Position numbers and translations under genes: made by a program | Part shown: positions 1-10,363 of the stretch, in pieces | Position numbering within the stretch: position 1 is the stretch's first letter | How the letters are laid out: every line of letters starts with the position of its first letter | DNA from: Amyloporia xantha | Lineage: Eukaryota > Basidiomycota > Agaricomycetes > Polyporales > Adustoporiaceae | NCBI GenBank assembly: GCA_036971615.1 | Contig: JAYKKR010000002.1 | Span: forward strand, 3,162,001 to 3,226,000 | Length of the DNA: 64,000 nucleotides | Direction: 5' to 3' | Notes under the pieces: generated by a model | What the model was told of the DNA's origin: nothing | The model's database searches: none | The model's input: the letters and a program-made list of their open reading frames with translations, nothing else

Positions 1-94
1 TGATAGGGTGGGATAGGGAGGTCAAAATGCGAAAAAGCGCGACCAAAAACCCAAAAGACAACAAAGTGCAAAACTGGCTGAGCTATAGACTGTT

Positions 95-114
95 AGAGCA
101 CGGGGCTCATAACC
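95..114 (-). promoter_or_regulatory. Primer-binding site of a minus-strand copia-like element (edge of window)
   Basis: On the minus strand the bases directly after a putative LTR end read ggttatgagccccgtgctct. This is nearly identical to the site just inside the 5' LTR of the complete copia element at 17472-17491. The core GGTTATGAGCCC is complementary to the anticodon stem-loop of initiator tRNA-Met (GGGCTCATAACC), which matches the half-tRNA priming known for copia. The rest of the element would lie left of base 1 and is not visible. Confidence 0.5.
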
Positions 115-583
115 TGTCAAATGGCTAAGGCGCAGCTAACAGCTAAGGCGCAGCACTGAGGGACAGAGAGAGCCACAAGTGGGCTAGAGTCCAAAGTAAG
201 CAACTGGTCTATTAAGGATGTAAGGGATACAACATACCTAGAGTCCAAAGTAAGCAACTGGTGGGGACCAGGCTGAGGACTCTAGGGCCTATATATATGA
301 TAGAGAACAATAGAGAAAGAGAACAATAGAGGGTGGCACAATGGAAGTGGAACAATGGGGAGTGGCACAATGGACAGAAGGTCTATTGTGCCACTGCCAC
401 TCAAAGTGTGCATTGTGCCACTGTGGCACCAATACAATGGAGTGAGTGGCATAAGCCCAGAACGAGCTAGAAAGTCCTAGAACAGATACAATAGAAGGGA
501 AACAATGGAAACATGCCATAGGAGCACTGAGACGATGTAGGAGACACTGGGAGACTGGCAGAGCACAGATTTTGACAGGAGGG
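115..583 (-). repeat. Putative copia-like LTR, minus orientation
   Basis: The segment lies upstream, in minus-strand sense, of the primer-binding site at 95-114. It carries a TATATATA box at about 289-296, at a suitable distance. It contains two copies of a 25-bp direct repeat (184-208 and 238-262) and a run of short acaatag/acaatgg units between about 305 and 500. The inner end (base 115) begins with the tg/ca-type LTR terminus. The outer end near 583 is a guess from another tgtc motif; no target duplication can be tested because the other LTR is outside the window. It does not resemble the LTR at 17167. Confidence 0.4.
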
Positions 584-941
584 GCATCTACCATCTGGTA
601 CGAGCTGCGACTGGGACTTTGACTTTCACGTGACCGGGTTTTCTTGCTCAGCGGAGCGACACTGCGTTTTACTTCTACGAGAGGGCGAGCAAGCGGCTTG
701 ACCCATTTTACTGCGATTCGGGATATCTACTGCGTACTTAGGACTGCGACTGCGACTTGACTGGGATAGCACACATAGAGCGTCCCCCATATACCTACGA
801 GTCTTTAGCTCAATCAATTCTTTTCTCTCTTGCTCATCCTCCGTGCCAGACGCTGCGAACGTCTTCACTCCCCTTCCCCTTCGACTCATTGATCTGTTCC
901 TTCCAGGTGTGCTTATCGCACAGCGGGAGGAGCACCAAGCC
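584..941 (-). other. 3' tail of the decayed non-LTR element
   Basis: There is no convincing gene. The minus strand continues from the stop of the non-LTR ORF2 into an 87-codon open stretch (626-889) in another frame. That stretch is rich in Arg, Ser and Lys and shows no domain I recognise. I see no poly(A)/poly(T) tail that would mark the 3' end of the element. Confidence 0.3.
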
Positions 942-3773
942 TTACAGCGGGATGCCTTTCCCTTCCAAAAATAACTCAGTCATTTGGGATTGGAACTGAT
1001 CCAATACTCTGAAGCCAGGTCGCGCTTCCGCATGAAGCGGCGCAAAATCTTCGGCCGTTTGTCGTCCGATCTCGTCTATGTGAGTCAATGGCGTCACTAC
1101 TTCCTTCTTCACCTTCCGCGCCCGGAGGGGGAACGGAGCGATGATGTTGGTTTGATTGACCACCCAACTGTCAGGGAGTATAGCCCTCATTGGGTGTCCT
1201 TCATGAATTCGGCGGGCCCGAAGGGCCGCTTTTTCCATGTATCTGTCCACTTGGAATCGGACCGGGACGAGCCCGGCCAACATTTCCATGGCGCCTACTG
1301 GTGTAGTTCGGAAACCGCCGGTTATCCACCTAGCCGCTCGCGACTGCGCTGTTTGTAACTCCTTTTGGATCCACTTGATATGCTTCCACTTTGGATTCCA
1401 CCAAAGTTGGGCGCCATAGAGCATCAACGGTATAACATGCGCGACATATAAGCGCCGTTTGTTGATTGGATGGAATCCTCGGGATGAGTTCCCGAGCATT
1501 CTGAGAGCGTTGACCGTGCTTGCCGCTTTATTGGCATAAAATCGCACGTGTGCTTTGAATGATAACTTGGGATCCAAAAAGAATCCCAAGTATCGCATGG
1601 CCGCCTTTGGAGACAGGCGTACTAGTTGCCCATCGATCCGGAGCGCAATGTCCGGTCCGAGGGGTTGGTTCTCGTGCCACACTTTCTTCCGGTAGTGCCA
1701 GAAGTGCATGAGTTCTAATTTGTCAGCTTCGACACCACAACCTATGCAATTGAGGTCTTCCACTAGCGGGTGAAACATTCCGGCCAATTGGCCATTGTTA
1801 TGATCGAGCTGCGTTAGATCAGACTCAGGGGTAGCCTTCTCCGCAGTCATTATCAGTCCATCGTCGACGAAGAACTGTACACATGTATTTCCTGTCTGCA
1901 ATTCATGGGTTGGAGCCCACTTATGCAGGACAGGCGCAATGTATAATCCCGATAGAACGGGGGAGAGAGATGATCCCTGTCCCACACCTACTGAGAAGTC
2001 CGCGGGGTCCGTGAGGACCCCATTGAATGCGAATTGGGTTTGACGCCCTTTCATGTAATTCGCGAAAAACAAACAGGTTTTCTCATCGAATCCCTGTTTC
2101 CGCATGATACCCAGCAGCGCATCATGATTGATGGAAGGGTAAAATTGTGATACATCCAACAACAAAGCTGAAGGTGTGATGTCTCTGGCCCACGCTTCGC
2201 GTATGAAATGGACCAATTGGATTCCCGCATCAGTGGTGCTATGTTGTATAGTTCCCCCGAATTGGCATGGGTGCATGATACCGTATTTTTGGGCATCAAA
2301 TTGTAAGCGCCGGGATAGCACTTTCTCCATGAGCTTTCCCAGGCAATTGAGCAAGCATATTGGCCGGTAAGCCTTTGCCTTGGAGTAATCTGGCTTGTTG
2401 GGCTTTGCCAACACGACCGTTATTGAGCGCTTGAACACGCTGGGAAAGATCCCATGGTCCATGCATGCATTATAGTACGCAACGAGAAACTTCCTCACTT
2501 GCGGCACTACTCGGACAGTTTTGTCCTCGCGATCTGGGCGCATAGAGACGCCCACTATCCATTTGAGCCACAGCCAATTGACGTGGTCCGGGCCCGGCGC
2601 TGATGTGTTGCTGGTGTCCCGAAGATTCTCCAGGATTTCTGCTTCACTGATAGGCGCATATGACCTAATCTCACGTTGAGGTAGGTCATGCACAAATTGC
2701 ATGTCCACTGGCCGAGGATTAGCCGGTGTGAACTGTTCCTGGAACGCATCACGGAGATCCGCGGGCGTCTCTACTGCCGTGCCGTCCAGCCGCTTAAGCT
2801 GGATGGCTACATCTGTCTTCCTTGGCTTTGTCCAAGCAACAAAGTCCGAGATCAGTTGGGGGTGGGATTTGTTCATGAATTTCTCAAAATGTTCCCTTTT
2901 TGCCTTACGGCATGTTGCCCTCAAGGTGCCATGGTAGAAGCGTACCGTGGCCTTGCAGCCCTGTACTCTCCTAAATTCATCATGGGTGAATAAATCGCCC
3001 ATCTCGAATCTCGCCGCTCTCATCGCTGCTCCGGCGGCATCTAATTCACTCTTGGCCGATCGAAGCTTTGCAGCTTCTTCAGCACACGCGGCATTCCACC
3101 ACGATTTAGAGCGCTTGGTTGGCCTGCTGACCTTGGCATTTTTGGTCCACAATTCCTGTAGGGAGCGCTCAAACAACTCCCCCGTGCGTTCGACTTCCTC
3201 AGGTGTCGAGTATGCTCTGGGAAGTTCCGACATAAGCATCGTAATTTCCGCTACAAATCCGTTCGCCTCCTCGCTCACGCGCGGGATACCCTGCGTGGGG
3301 GGTGGCCGAACTTCAATAGGCATTTCCCACCGAATGACCGCATGGTCACTCTTGTGGCGATCTGCCATTCCTATTCTGAGATAGTTGTCTCCCAAATACG
3401 CTGGGTCTATCCATACTAAATCTAGAACTCGCGGAGCGAGTTCCTGATTGTTGGACCTCCATGTAGGGGGTCCGTCTGTCTCGTTTAGGAGAGTGAGCTC
3501 CAAGTCAGTCTGTGCCAACTCGAGCAACCTGTTTGAATCGGCTGTGTGGGGGGGTCGTATTGCCGAATTCGCTGTGCGCTTATCCCAAAGGGCATGGCGG
3601 AGATTGAAGTCCCCTGCCATAAACGCGATTGGTGGGAGTTGGTGAACACGGCTCCCGAGGTACTGGATCGCCTCATGACGGTCACTGTCATTATACACAT
3701 TGAGTATATTAAACTCTCCTGTGGGTAATCTAAGCGTCACCAGCAGGCAATCCCTGTGTGTGACTCGACCCAT
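942..3773 (-). CDS. Non-LTR retrotransposon ORF2: endonuclease (partial) plus reverse transcriptase
   Basis: This is a 943-codon open frame of a LINE-type element. Residues about 1-170 are the C-terminal half of an APE-type endonuclease, with GDFN near residue 55 and the catalytic SDH triad (KSDHAVIRW) near residue 145. The reverse transcriptase follows: a motif-1/2 region ending in YRPICLLN, motif A (LLLDVSQFYPSINHDAL), motif B (GQGSSLSP) and the active-site box FFVDDGLI. No RNase H domain is evident after the thumb region. The N-terminal third of the endonuclease is missing from this frame. Just upstream, another frame reads GALRSGRVVRKGPF, typical of the lost part, so a frameshift at about 3773 breaks the gene. 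The family looks Tad/jockey-like. The element is probably dead and 5'-decayed. Confidence 0.85.
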   Translation of the reverse strand: MGRVTHRDCLLVTLRLPTGEFNILNVYNDSDRHEAIQYLGSRVHQLPPIAFMAGDFNLRHALWDKRTANSAIRPPHTADSNRLLELAQTDLELTLLNETDGPPTWRSNNQELAPRVLDLVWIDPAYLGDNYLRIGMADRHKSDHAVIRWEMPIEVRPPPTQGIPRVSEEANGFVAEITMLMSELPRAYSTPEEVERTGELFERSLQELWTKNAKVSRPTKRSKSWWNAACAEEAAKLRSAKSELDAAGAAMRAARFEMGDLFTHDEFRRVQGCKATVRFYHGTLRATCRKAKREHFEKFMNKSHPQLISDFVAWTKPRKTDVAIQLKRLDGTAVETPADLRDAFQEQFTPANPRPVDMQFVHDLPQREIRSYAPISEAEILENLRDTSNTSAPGPDHVNWLWLKWIVGVSMRPDREDKTVRVVPQVRKFLVAYYNACMDHGIFPSVFKRSITVVLAKPNKPDYSKAKAYRPICLLNCLGKLMEKVLSRRLQFDAQKYGIMHPCQFGGTIQHSTTDAGIQLVHFIREAWARDITPSALLLDVSQFYPSINHDALLGIMRKQGFDEKTCLFFANYMKGRQTQFAFNGVLTDPADFSVGVGQGSSLSPVLSGLYIAPVLHKWAPTHELQTGNTCVQFFVDDGLIMTAEKATPESDLTQLDHNNGQLAGMFHPLVEDLNCIGCGVEADKLELMHFWHYRKKVWHENQPLGPDIALRIDGQLVRLSPKAAMRYLGFFLDPKLSFKAHVRFYANKAASTVNALRMLGNSSRGFHPINKRRLYVAHVIPLMLYGAQLWWNPKWKHIKWIQKELQTAQSRAARWITGGFRTTPVGAMEMLAGLVPVRFQVDRYMEKAALRARRIHEGHPMRAILPDSWVVNQTNIIAPFPLRARKVKKEVVTPLTHIDEIGRQTAEDFAPLHAEARPGFRVLDQFQSQMTELFLEGKGIPL

Positions 3774-4071
3774 CTAAAGGGCCCCTTGCGGACTACCCTT
3801 CCAGATCGCAAGGCTCCGCATCCCATTTCTGGGCTCCACACCTTGGACTACGACCTGTGATGTGGTAACAACTTAAGCAGATACACTCAGTTCTTCTCTG
3901 AGATCCACCGACAGAGGATTTTGACCTCTCGAGCCAGAGACCCGGTTTTCCCAGACTATCTCTGCTACGGCCCAGTGATTGAGTCCAGGTGGCGAGCCCG
4001 GATCACCTTCCCGTAACCCCACAGCCGGTTTGCTGATGCCATCCGGCGCAGATTCCTGTGATAACTGTTAG
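3774..4071 (-). other. Decayed 5' part of the non-LTR element next to the gypsy insertion
   Basis: All frames are interrupted. Short stretches on the minus strand look like the missing endonuclease N-terminus continuing into ORF2. The last five bases (4067-4071, gttag) are the left copy of the target-site duplication of the gypsy element; the same five bases recur at 10933-10937. Confidence 0.5.
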
Positions 4072-4640
4072 TGTCGCGACTTAGAGTCGAGCGACAGGGG
4101 AAGAACAAACCTAAGCGGCCGAGGGCGTTCGACTAGGTCTTATCGAAGCGATGACGAGCTATGCTCAAGTCTAAGGCTAGGGACAAGTTAAATAAACGTA
4201 AGTAAAGGTAAATAGGTACAGGCAAGCTTGGCTTACCTAGGGACAAGAGGTCGAAACTGAAGTCCCCAGGCAGAGGCGTACTACTTATATACTACAAGAG
4301 TTCAGGGCAGGCTATCTACATGGTCCGTGCGCAGGTGGTCTGTGCGCAGCCTGAGTAAGCAGGTTGTGAGTCATACGTGATGTCGTGATCGGAGCCCGGC
4401 GGGGCCCGTGGTCGGCCGGCACCGTGCTTAAGTAAACGTCCGTAAAGGGAAGGCGGGACGGAGTCCGTGGGAAGGGAACATGTGACCTGTAATGGTCGAC
4501 GCGTCTAAGTTCATGAACAAGGAGTTTGTGATGTGTACAGTAGAATGGCCGTTCGAATAAGAGGGGAAAATAACGATGAGTAAAAGGAGAAAATCGTCCG
4601 TATATAGAAAGGAAGAAACGCTCGATGTCAACTCGTGACA
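4072..4640 (-). repeat. 3' LTR of the gypsy element
   Basis: The repeat is 569 bp, starts tgtcgcgac and ends gtgaca, so it has TG...CA termini. It contains the same TATA box (plus-strand cttatata) and the 11-bp ggtcgaaact-type block as the other LTR. Confidence 0.95.
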
Positions 4641-4655
4641 GTACCCCCCTCTTAA
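4641..4655 (-). promoter_or_regulatory. Polypurine tract of the gypsy element
   Basis: On the minus strand the bases abutting the 3' LTR are ttaagaggggggtac, a G-rich purine run in the position of the plus-strand primer. It overlaps the end of the pol reading frame. Confidence 0.75.
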
Positions 4656-7600
4656 CGCCGCATGACCTCATGCGCGCTTCCTTTCCCCATCTCCCAACCA
4701 GAACGGCAACGTGCTTCGGTCATTGCTTCAGGAAGTGGACGAAACTGCAAGCCAGCAAAGATAGCGGCATTGAGTCGACGAGGCGCACTAGGGTGTCTAC
4801 GATGGAAGATCTCGATGAGTTCCTTTGCGTTTGCTACGTTACGCGCGGGTTCCCAAGACGTATGGGACTCATCGTATCCTTTCCATTTGACGAGGTACTG
4901 AAGCTGGCGGCGGAATATACGTGAATCCTTGATGCGCTCGACTTCGTACTCGTCTTCGCCTTCGACCTCAATAGGTGGCGGTTCGTCTGGTTCTCGACCC
5001 GGGATTTCACTATGTGTATGCTTGCTGAGCAAGGAGACGTGGAAGACCGGATGAACTGGCACCGATTTGGGCAACTTCAGTTCGTAGTCTAAATCACCGA
5101 TCTTCCGTGTGACAGCGAAGGGACCAAGGCGTTTGGGACTTAGCTTTCTACTCGGCTGTTTCAGCTTCAGATTACGAGCATCCAGCCATACCTTGTCACC
5201 AGGTTCGAATACTGGTGCCTCCTGCACGTGCCTATCATAGTACGTCTTCATGCGCTCAGCAGACAGCTTAAGCGCAGCGTGCGTGTCATCCCGTATTTCC
5301 TGCAACAACTTCAACCTATCTTCCGCAGCGGGTACCTTCGACATGGGGTTCAAACGGATTTGGAGATCGGGGTTATAGGCCTGGTTCAAAAAGAAAGGGG
5401 AATAACCAGTTGCAGAGTGAACTCGATTGTTCAGTGCAAACTCCGCAAAAGGCAACTGTTTCGCCCAATCATCCTGTCTGTGGCTGACATAAGCCCTAAG
5501 ATACTGCTCGATCTCCTGATTCCACCGCTCTGTCTGCCCGTCTGTCTGCGGGTGAAAGGCAGTCGACATGGCTGGTTCGATATTCATCCCTTTGTAGATC
5601 GCATGTAGATACTTTGACGCGAATTGGGGACCTCGGTCTGATATGACCTTGGCCGGGGCCCCATGATGTGAAAAGACATCGCGTATATAAAGTTCCGCGG
5701 CACCTTCGGCAGTCAGAGTCTCATGACATGCCGAGAAGTGTACCATCTTGGTGAAGCGATCTGCCGTGACCAGGATTGAATCGAACCCATCGGACTTGGG
5801 GAGACCCACGATCATATCGGTGGTAATAACCTGCCAAGGGCGCTCTGGAATCTCATTCGGTTTGAGCGGCCCTTGTGGTTTTGCGGGGAATGTCTTGGTA
5901 CGGTTGCACGTGTCGCAGGTGCTTACGTACTTGTTGACAAACTTGGACATTCCCGGCCACCAATAGTTTCGTGATACTAACTCGAGGGTCTTGGCTCGCC
6001 CAGGGTGACCGGCTGCAGGTGCGTCGTGGTGGATTTTGACAATATCCCGCCGAAGCTCTGCATTCTTTGGGACGTAAACGCACCCTCGAAACAGCAGAAG
6101 CCCTTGCTCGGCATTCCACTCGGTGAAGTCACGCTGTAGCCGGGGCGGGCCTAGATTCTGAATCTTTTCTAGGGCGTCCGCCACCTCCCGGTCCTTGTCC
6201 GAACATTCTCGAATGCGCTTCAGCAGCGATCGATCTGCCACAACTGCTGCATGCCCACGCTGCGTGGAGGAAATGCGGAACTGTTCCGGCTTCAGGACAA
6301 TCTGATCCACGTTGTCATCGTCATCTCCAACCTGGAGATCCGGGCGACGAGACAAGGCGTCAGCCTTTCCATTTGACTTGCCCGACTTGTGAGTGATAGT
6401 GAAATCGAAGCGGGACAAATATAGAGCCCATCTCGCTTGTCGTCGCGTGAGATGCTGAGCTGTACGCCAATACTCGAGGTTCTTATGATCCGAAAGGATC
6501 TCGAACGTGTTAGGACAACCCTCGAGGTAGTGACGCCAGTCCTCCAACGCTTCGATTATCGCTAACATCTCCTTGTCGTAGATCTCGTAATTACGCTGGG
6601 CAGAATCCATACCCCGAGATCGGTAAGCCACCGGATGCCACTTGCCATCCTCCTGCTTTTGCGAAAGTACGCCACCGGTTGCGTACCCAGAGGCATCCAC
6701 CTCTAGCCGCGTTTCCCGGTCTTGGTCATACAGTGCTAAGACAGGTGTGGTGCTAAAGCAGCGTTTCAGCTCCTCGAACGCAGACTGCTCTTCCTCACCC
6801 CACTGCCAGGGTACGTTCCCAGTCAGACGATCAAGGGGTTGCGTGATTTTTGCAAAATCCTTGATGAAGCGACGATAGAAGTTGGCAAACCCTCGGAACT
6901 TTTGGATGTCTTTAACATTCCGAGGGTGGGCCACTCCATGACTCCGCGGATCTTTGCAGGATCCATCGCCACTTCACCATTCCCTACGATCATGCCTAAA
7001 TAGTCTGTTTTAGGAACATCCCACTCGCACTTCTCCGGTTTCAGAAAGAGATCGTTTTCCTGAAGGCGACGTAATACCTCACGGGTAACTTTCTCATGCT
7101 CCAGCTTGTCTGTAGAAAAGATGAGAATGTCATCGAGATAGACCGTGAGTTTTCCTTCTGCAATGAGGTCTCCGAAGATGTCATTCATCATTGCTTGGAA
7201 GGTCGCCGGAGAATTGGTGAGACCGAAGAACATAACCGATGGTTCGTACAACCCTCGATTAGTTACAAACGCAGCCTTCCATTCGTCCCCGAGTTTGATC
7301 CGTACGTTATTATACCCCCATCGGATGTCGAACTTTGTAAAGATCGAGGCGCCTTTGAGTTTGTCGACAAGTTCGGAGATCAATGGCAGCGGGTAGCGAT
7401 TTTTGATCGTGATCTCGTTAAGCCGTCGGTAGTCCTGTACGGGTCGAAGCGATCCATCCTTCTTTTTGATGAAGAAGAAGGGAGAGGATATAGGCGACTT
7501 CGATTCCCGTATATAACCTTTGGCTAACTGCTCCTTGAGGAACTTGTCTAACTCGCCTTGTTCGTTGTGCGACAGTGGGTATACCCTTGAATGGAACGTT

Positions 7601-8478
7601 TTTGCGTCAGGAATCAGCTCTATAGCATGATCATAAGGTTTGTGTTCCGGAAGCCGTTCTGAGGCTTCTTTGGAGAAAACCTTCAAGAACTCGTGAAACT
7701 TTTCCGGCACCATTTCCTCGACGCTTTTGACTTCTCGTTTCTTGTACTCCTCTTCAGCAAGGACTTGTGAGTAGGTATGTCCTGCTGCAACATATAGTTG
7801 CGGAGCACCAGGGAGGTTGACACCACGTTCCCAAGCTTCAAGAAGGTCGTCTTCGTCCCATTCGACCGTTGGATCCAACTCTGGTTCCTCCTCAGGTGAT
7901 ACCTTACTACGTATCTTGCCCTTGGTTGACCATTTGGCTTTCCGCAAACGTTTCTGCGCCGTGGGCCTGTCCCCCGTATCACGCGTAGACGCTGCTTGTT
8001 CCGTCTGGCCGACCTTTCGGGCTTGACACGCCTCAGGGCACCTATCTAGTTTGAACGAGCCACTCTCCCAATCAATATCAGGGTTATGCTCGCGAAGCCA
8101 ATCGAGCCCGATTATAACGTCTTCAGGCCCGATGTCGGTTACCGTAAATACCATCTTCTCAATATGGTCTCCTATCTGCATCTGTAGCACGGCTACGTCC
8201 GTGATGCTTCCGTTCTTGTTGAGCGATCCATCGATGTTATATAGCGGAATGGGGCGCCCCAACTTCCGTGTTCGTACGTTGTTTTCTTGGATGAATCGCT
8301 TATGGATAAACTTCGTGGTGGCACCGCTGTCCACCATGGCCACTACTTCTTTCTGCCGTCTTTCGCCAATTAACTGTATCGGAATGTGGAAATGTTGAGA
8401 ACCGTGATCTATTTCATAAACATTTGCAGCTTGTAGTACAGAAAATCGATTCGTAACGGGTCCAGCGCGCGGCAGCAA
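4652..8478 (-). pseudogene. Gypsy pol: protease, RT, RNase H, integrase, chromodomain; one frameshift
   Basis: The upstream part (8478-6823) has the aspartic protease motif VDSGATTKF and a reverse transcriptase with FDIRWGYNNV and YLDDILIFS. The downstream part (6934-4652) continues with the RT connection, RNase H (LEVDASGYATGG, YDKEMLAII), an integrase zinc finger (two His, then CDTC) and the DDE core (TTDMIVGLP, ISDRGPQF, PQTDGQTERWNQ). It ends in a chromodomain (LQYLVKWKGYDESHTSWEP). The two parts are in different frames and join at 6921-6930, where a run of cytosines on the minus strand is one base short. No stop other than this shift was noticed. Pol starts in the frame -1 relative to gag and overlaps it by about 70 bases, so programmed -1 shifting is possible. 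Confidence 0.92.
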
Positions 8479-9989
8479 GCGTGGACCGAATTAAAACGCT
8501 CCTCTTTCATCGCGCGATACTGCCCCAGTTCCTCCCGCATGGACTTCACCTCATTGGCCAACGCAGACACAGACGCTAACATAGCCGAGAGATCTCCCGG
8601 TGTCTGCTGCACAACTTGTGCCTGCTCGGGCTGAGCGCTTGGCGTTGCTGCGCTTGCAGCAACCGTAGCTCGCACACCCTGGCGCGGAGTGTAAGGTTTG
8701 TCCTTGCAGGTAGGACAGTCCTTCCGACGATACCCCGGTTTCCCGCATCCGTAGCAGGAGCCGTTAAATTTTCCATCACCAGCAGCCGCGATAGTAGAAG
8801 AAGAAGCGGCGGTCTGCTGGCGACCTTGCGACGTACGAGCCCCACCACGAGCAAACATATTGAGATCCGGACGGCGCGCGCGGCTTATGTCGAGGATCTG
8901 TTCTACTGCGAGGACTCGTTTTTCGGCGCTAATCCAGTCGTCGAAGGGTTCGAGCTCGATTTTGCGGTAGATGCGCGAGGGGATGCCGCTGAGGTACTTG
9001 TCACGGAGTTCTAGCTTTCCGTAGCCAGAACGATCCGCCGGACCCTTGAATTGAGCGGAGAACTGTGCGGCAGTCCTCGAGTCTCGCAAATTTCGAGCGC
9101 AGACTTTGGTTAGCTCGACTTGTGCAGTGGCTGCATCGTCGAGATGTCCGAAGCGAGCGGTGAAGGCGTCGGTGAAGGCCTTACGTGTGGCGAAAGGGGT
9201 TCGGCCAGCTACGTAGTCCGCCAGGAAAGGAGTGCCCCATTCGCGGGCTTTTCCGTCGAGAAGACTGATCGCGACCTGGACCTGTAGCTTGACGGAAGCT
9301 AGATCCGTATTGTAGTCGAGATACTCCGAGAGTTGGGCGAGGTACCGTTTACACTCTACTACGCTCTCGCCATCGTAGCGTTGGGGAAGGAGAAGCTTCG
9401 CAATGCCTTTGTCTACGGCCATTATCGTCGCGGGGGAGGTCGTAGTTTGCTGCGAGGGCGGAGGCGGTGGTTGTTGCTGCGAAGCGGTCGTGTGACGCGG
9501 GGTAGGACGGGTGGTTTGACGGCCGCGCGGCGCCGACGACGGGGCGGAGGTGACGGGCTGAGATACGACAGGGACTGTCGGCTGCGTAGACTCGGGCTGC
9601 GCGACTCCTCTTTGGGTTCCCGCAGGTGGATTCGCTCGCGAGACAGGGGGAGTAGGGAGATGGGAGATTCCTCCTTCTTGACTTTGGCTGCGGCTAACGC
9701 TGCCGCCAGGTCGAGGAATAGATGAGCCAGGGGTGGCAGGTCGAGAGGGAGCGGGGGTGGTGTGACGTGAGAGTGAAGCGTGCTCGCTCCTGGGTCCTGC
9801 GGGGTGTTGGACACGCCGGATAGGAACAAATCGATTATTCGGGGAGGGCTCAGTGATGGAGCGCGGGGTTCGATTTGGACACGGTTGTCGGGGGCAATCG
9901 AACCAGTTGTTTTCCTCGAAGTAACAATCGGTTTGGTCCTGGGTGTCGAAGGCGTGAACGAGTCCGTGACAGTGGAGTTCTTCTGCCAC
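8409..9989 (-). CDS. Gypsy gag with aberrant zinc knuckle
   Basis: This is an open frame of 526 codons. A Pro/Ser/Thr-rich N-terminal part (to about residue 190) is followed by a retrotransposon gag core that begins near an ATG at 9422 (MAVDKGIAKLLLPQRYDG). The first codon at 9989 is GTG, so the true start may be that internal ATG or an upstream one. The nucleocapsid knuckle reads CYGCGKPGYRRKDC: the spacing of CX2CX4HX4C is kept, but the His is Tyr (TAT where CAT is expected). The rest of gag shows no stop or shift. It ends 70 bases inside the pol frame. Confidence 0.85.
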   Translation of the reverse strand: MAEELHCHGLVHAFDTQDQTDCYFEENNWFDCPRQPCPNRTPRSITEPSPNNRFVPIRRVQHPAGPRSEHASLSRHTTPAPSRPATPGSSIPRPGGSVSRSQSQEGGISHLPTPPVSRANPPAGTQRGVAQPESTQPTVPVVSQPVTSAPSSAPRGRQTTRPTPRHTTASQQQPPPPPSQQTTTSPATIMAVDKGIAKLLLPQRYDGESVVECKRYLAQLSEYLDYNTDLASVKLQVQVAISLLDGKAREWGTPFLADYVAGRTPFATRKAFTDAFTARFGHLDDAATAQVELTKVCARNLRDSRTAAQFSAQFKGPADRSGYGKLELRDKYLSGIPSRIYRKIELEPFDDWISAEKRVLAVEQILDISRARRPDLNMFARGGARTSQGRQQTAASSSTIAAAGDGKFNGSCYGCGKPGYRRKDCPTCKDKPYTPRQGVRATVAASAATPSAQPEQAQVVQQTPGDLSAMLASVSALANEVKSMREELGQYRAMKEERFNSVHACCRALDPLRIDFLYYKLQMFMK

Positions 9990-10350
9990 GATGGAGGGAG
10001 GAAGGGGAGGTGCGCGTACGTAAAGAAGACCGTTTGACTACGTATCTACGGCGCCCAAGAGAACCCCGAGTGGTTCGCAATTCACGTGGGACCCAGTACA
10101 GCCTTTGATTATTTCGCTGCAGGAATCTAGACCACGCGTTGGTCAACCCAACAAGAGACGCCCACTGAAGTGCAGTCTCTGAAAGCTCGTTCCACTACGA
10201 GGTGGCGATGTGTCTACGTGCGGGGGATGGCGACACGAGCACCGAGTTCCCGACTTTGTATCGTAACGGTAATCGAAGTATAGTAAAGGTGCGCTCCACC
10301 CAACCTATGGAAAGGGATAATGGAAAGTGTGAACGCCGGCGGCGATGGGG

Positions 10351-10361
10351 AGTTTCGACCT
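10351..10361 (-). promoter_or_regulatory. Self-priming primer-binding site of the gypsy element
   Basis: Two bases inside the 5' LTR (minus sense) the sequence is AGGTCGAAACT. It is the exact complement of AGTTTCGACCT at 10550-10540, which lies about 33 nt after the first T of a TATATAAG box and so is the expected RNA 5' end. No match to a tRNA 3' end (TGG start) is present. This arrangement, with 11 nt of complementarity, is that of the self-priming Tf1/sushi group. Confidence 0.8.
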
Positions 10362-10363
10362 AA

